Below, piece by piece: positions 61,891 to 64,000 of a stretch of DNA of 64,000 nt; the stretch's first letter is position 1; each line of letters starts with the position of its first letter. This stretch comes from Oscillospiraceae bacterium (GTDB taxonomy: Bacteria > Bacillota > Clostridia > Oscillospirales > Oscillospiraceae). The notes under the pieces were generated by a model. That model saw only the letters and a program-made list of their open reading frames with translations. It made no database searches and was not told where the DNA came from. The stretch covers positions 1 through 64,000 of the forward strand of contig JAFSLL010000142.1 of assembly GCA_017448455.1 (NCBI GenBank), given 5' to 3'. The position numbers and the translations under genes were made by a program.

Positions 61891-63312
61891 ATGAAAAATA
61901 GAAAACTGATTGCGGCATTGTTGTCCGCGGTTTTGGTTCTGGCTCTCGCTTTTCAGCCCGTCCCGGCATTCGCGGCGCCCGCAACGGAGGATGGTGCAAA
62001 GAGCTATCCCGATTACGACGGCTATCTGTTCAAGATTTCCGGCAGAGGGGGGACCAAGGGGTTTCCCGACCTGCTTAAAGAGGCAGAGCACGTCTTCGAT
62101 CAGATCTACTGGATTGAGGACAAGAGCATTCTTGACAAGCTCAATACCAAGGGCGGGATCGAGTTTGTAGAGCCGAACTATTACGTGACACTGTTTGAAG
62201 ACAGCAGAAGCAGTAACGGCTGGCCGTATGACGCGCTGGCGGTATCATACCCGGCAGGGTACAGTTTGACCGGCAACGGAATCCGAATTGGCGTGATCGA
62301 CAGCGGCTGCGATTTGTCGAATGCGGATCTTCAGAACGCCAGAATTCTGGAAGGCTATGACTATCTGGAAGAAAGCACGGAGATGAGCGACTCGGTGTAT
62401 CACGGGACCAAGGTCATCCAGGTGATTGCGGGGGACAACAATTCCCTCGGCATGACGGGGATCGCTCCCGAGGCGGAGATCGTTCCGCTAAAGTGCTTTT
62501 CCTCCTCTTCGGGAGGAACGGTGAGGATCCTTGCACAGGCGATGCGTGACGCGGTGGATGTTTACGGTTGCGACATCATCAACATGAGCTGGGGACTCGG
62601 AACGAAGTCTTCGACCCTGTATGAAGCCGTACAGTATGTCTTCAACCGGGGCACATTGCTGGTCGCCGCGGCGGGGAACGTCACGAACAGCTATCCGCAG
62701 GGAACGAAGATCTATCCGGCATACTATGACGAGGTTATCAGCGTGTCTGCGATTAACTCCGGTTATAGCGTTCTGTCTACTTCCCAGATGAACGACGGCG
62801 TGAATATTTGCGCGCCGGGAGGATCAGTTCCTTTTGTCCTGGCTGACGGCAGCCTGAGTTCCGACAGCGGGACCTCCTTTGCCGCGCCGTGCATTGCGGC
62901 GGTGGTCGCTTTGGTGAGGCAGCTTCAGCCGGCGATGGATCTGTATATGTTTCTCTCCGCTTTTGAGACGCGAGCGCAGGATCTCGGAGAGGAAGGATAC
63001 GATACCGCTTACGGTTATGGCCTGCCCCGCCTGGACGATCTGATCGGAGAGAAGTGGAGCTACTACGGGCTTGAAGAGATCGAGGAAGTCAATTATCCGC
63101 GTATCTTGGGCTGGTGTGTGAATCCGGCCGGAGGCCGTGTTTTTGTCGGCGGCACCGCAGAATCCGGCCAGATGACGGCTGTGCACTATGCCGGAGACGG
63201 GAGCGGGGCGTTCCCGTTTGAAGCTGTGATTACCGAAGTCTCGCGGGAGGTCACGGTTTTCTATCTGAACAGCGATTATTCCGTTCAATGCGCCTGTGAC
63301 CGTTTTGAATAA
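61891..63312 (+). CDS. Secreted subtilisin-like serine protease (S8)
   Basis: A 473-aa exported protease. The signal peptide (KLIAALLSAVLVLALAF, cleavage near AFAA) is followed by a propeptide-like segment (YLFKISGRGGTKGF to IEFVEPNYYV), typical of I9 inhibitors. The catalytic triad is Asp137 (GVIDSGCD), His171 (YHGTKV) and Ser329 (SGTSFAAP), with oxyanion Asn263 (AAAGNV), so it should be active. A C-terminal domain of about 80 residues is unassigned. A GGAAGGG site sits only 1 nt before the ATG, which is unusually close. It has its own promoter and directly follows the LRR array. It could process array proteins or other surface proteins, but that is inferred from position only. Confidence 0.92.
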   Translation: MKNRKLIAALLSAVLVLALAFQPVPAFAAPATEDGAKSYPDYDGYLFKISGRGGTKGFPDLLKEAEHVFDQIYWIEDKSILDKLNTKGGIEFVEPNYYVTLFEDSRSSNGWPYDALAVSYPAGYSLTGNGIRIGVIDSGCDLSNADLQNARILEGYDYLEESTEMSDSVYHGTKVIQVIAGDNNSLGMTGIAPEAEIVPLKCFSSSSGGTVRILAQAMRDAVDVYGCDIINMSWGLGTKSSTLYEAVQYVFNRGTLLVAAAGNVTNSYPQGTKIYPAYYDEVISVSAINSGYSVLSTSQMNDGVNICAPGGSVPFVLADGSLSSDSGTSFAAPCIAAVVALVRQLQPAMDLYMFLSAFETRAQDLGEEGYDTAYGYGLPRLDDLIGEKWSYYGLEEIEEVNYPRILGWCVNPAGGRVFVGGTAESGQMTAVHYAGDGSGAFPFEAVITEVSREVTVFYLNSDYSVQCACDRFE

Positions 63313-63366
63313 CGGCAGGAATATATTTGTCAGCAATACTCATTACGATAGAGCAGGAGGAAAACA

Positions 63367-64000
63367 ATGAAGAGATGGTTGTCAGTAGTGCTGGTACTGG
63401 TACTAATCTTCAGCCTGGCCACCCCGGGCTTCGCGGAGGGAAACGCCGGAAGCGAAGCAAACGAGGGTGAGGTTGAAGCAGACGTCCATGTCGGCACGGA
63501 GGACCTGTCCGGACAGGTATATTCGGAAATTTTCGGCGACGGCAGTGATTATCAGGTCACGGGTCTCGTGCTGGCGGAAGATGCCGGCAGCGCGGAAGTG
63601 ACCTATATCGCCGCAGCCGACTGCACCCTGCAGCTGCGCGTATTCGAGGAGAACAGCGAGCAGAAGGTGCTGACCGTCGACACGGCTGCTTCCGCGGGGA
63701 GCGCCACGGTCACGGTAGCGCTGGACGCATCCGCGCTCCCGGTGTATTTCTGGATTGAGGCGGTTCTGGTCTCCGGAAATGCGGAGCTCAGCGAGGTCTT
63801 TTCCTATGCTGAGCGTACACAGGCGTATCAGGACTATCTGAATGCAAACCCTGACGATGCCGAGTTTGCAGGCGCGACGGTTCTTACTTTCGGAACAGGA
63901 TCGGACGGGAACAAGAACTTCGCCGTTGTGAGAGAAGACGTCAAGATCGTCTATGTGGACAGCATGGACGATGTTGAAGTGCTCGGCGACGAGGGAGAGG
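63367..64000 (+). CDS. Secreted protein of unknown function, N-terminal part
   Basis: The first 211 codons of a protein that runs off the window. AGGAGG lies 6 nt before the ATG, and the signal peptide KRWLSVVLVLVLIFSLATPGFA is clear. The mature part starts acidic, then has a beta-rich segment (VTGLVLAEDAGSAEVTYIAA, ADCTLQLRVFEENSEQKVLTV, FWIEAVLVSG) that resembles the tail domain of the array proteins in pattern (ending in an extracellular beta domain), though similarity is too weak to claim homology. It follows the subtilase by 54 bp with no terminator, so the two are probably co-transcribed, and it may be a substrate or partner of that protease. Confidence 0.8.
   Translation, partial: MKRWLSVVLVLVLIFSLATPGFAEGNAGSEANEGEVEADVHVGTEDLSGQVYSEIFGDGSDYQVTGLVLAEDAGSAEVTYIAAADCTLQLRVFEENSEQKVLTVDTAASAGSATVTVALDASALPVYFWIEAVLVSGNAELSEVFSYAERTQAYQDYLNANPDDAEFAGATVLTFGTGSDGNKNFAVVREDVKIVYVDSMDDVEVLGDEGE

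Noticed and set aside
61878..61901. A short upstream frame (MMEGYEK) overlapping the subtilase start, as a leader peptide
   Set aside because: Only seven codons, without a separate ribosome site; it probably arises by chance from the GGAAGGG region.

Overview
The window is a chromosomal segment (roughly 50-55% G+C by eye) of a Gram-positive, low-to-mid GC Firmicute, most likely a gut-type member of class Clostridia. The reasons are the EF-Tu tail, sigma-A type promoters, strong AGGAGG ribosome sites, S-layer homology (SLH) proteins with the clade-typical CTRAQ/CTRGQ motif, teichoic-acid style CDP-polyol phosphotransferases and BspA-type leucine-rich repeat (LRR) proteins. The order within Clostridia is a guess.

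Layout. 1-2000: the end of tuf and a xylulokinase gene, ordinary chromosome. 2198-7962 (+): a short operon for cell-wall polymer synthesis: an IspD/TarI-like cytidylyltransferase, an extended SDR, a CDP-glycerol type phosphotransferase, a membrane acyltransferase and a secreted transglutaminase-like protein with three SLH domains. 8187-12530 (+): a stand-alone secreted protein with 13 fibronectin-III-like repeats. 12582-23551 (-): a second polymer locus read leftward: ABC-2 permease, an ABC ATPase with an SLH tail, a small secreted SLH protein with its own promoter, a GT2 glycosyltransferase, WecC, WecB and a GT2/glycerophosphotransferase fusion. 23654-26777: another phosphotransferase (+), LicD (-) and a membrane-anchored propeller-like protein (-).

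27037-61715 (+): the main accessory feature. Seven tandem paralogous genes, 1196-1986 residues each and about 34.7 kb in total, are spaced 29-52 bp apart with no internal terminator that I can see. Each encodes a signal peptide, one to three N-terminal beta modules, 12-42 BspA-type LRRs (about 209 in all by my count), two chitobiase-C-terminal-like beta domains, a C39/papain-like cysteine peptidase domain (Cys, then His about 110 residues later, then Asp exactly 16 residues after the His) and a conserved C-terminal tail. The fifth copy has Tyr in place of the His. 61891-64000 (+): a secreted subtilase with its own promoter, then a further secreted protein that runs off the window.

How it may fit together (inference). 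Two loci make and export wall polymers (a ManNAc/ManNAcA-containing polysaccharide from WecB/WecC, and polyol-phosphate polymers). SLH proteins would be held on such a polymer. The most unusual single gene is the exporter ATPase, whose C-terminus is a paralogue of the adjacent secreted SLH protein. I propose that it recognises the polymer on the cytoplasmic side, as the C-terminal domain of Wzt does. The seven-gene array looks like a surface repertoire that grows by unit duplication and recombination, with a peptidase module in each member.
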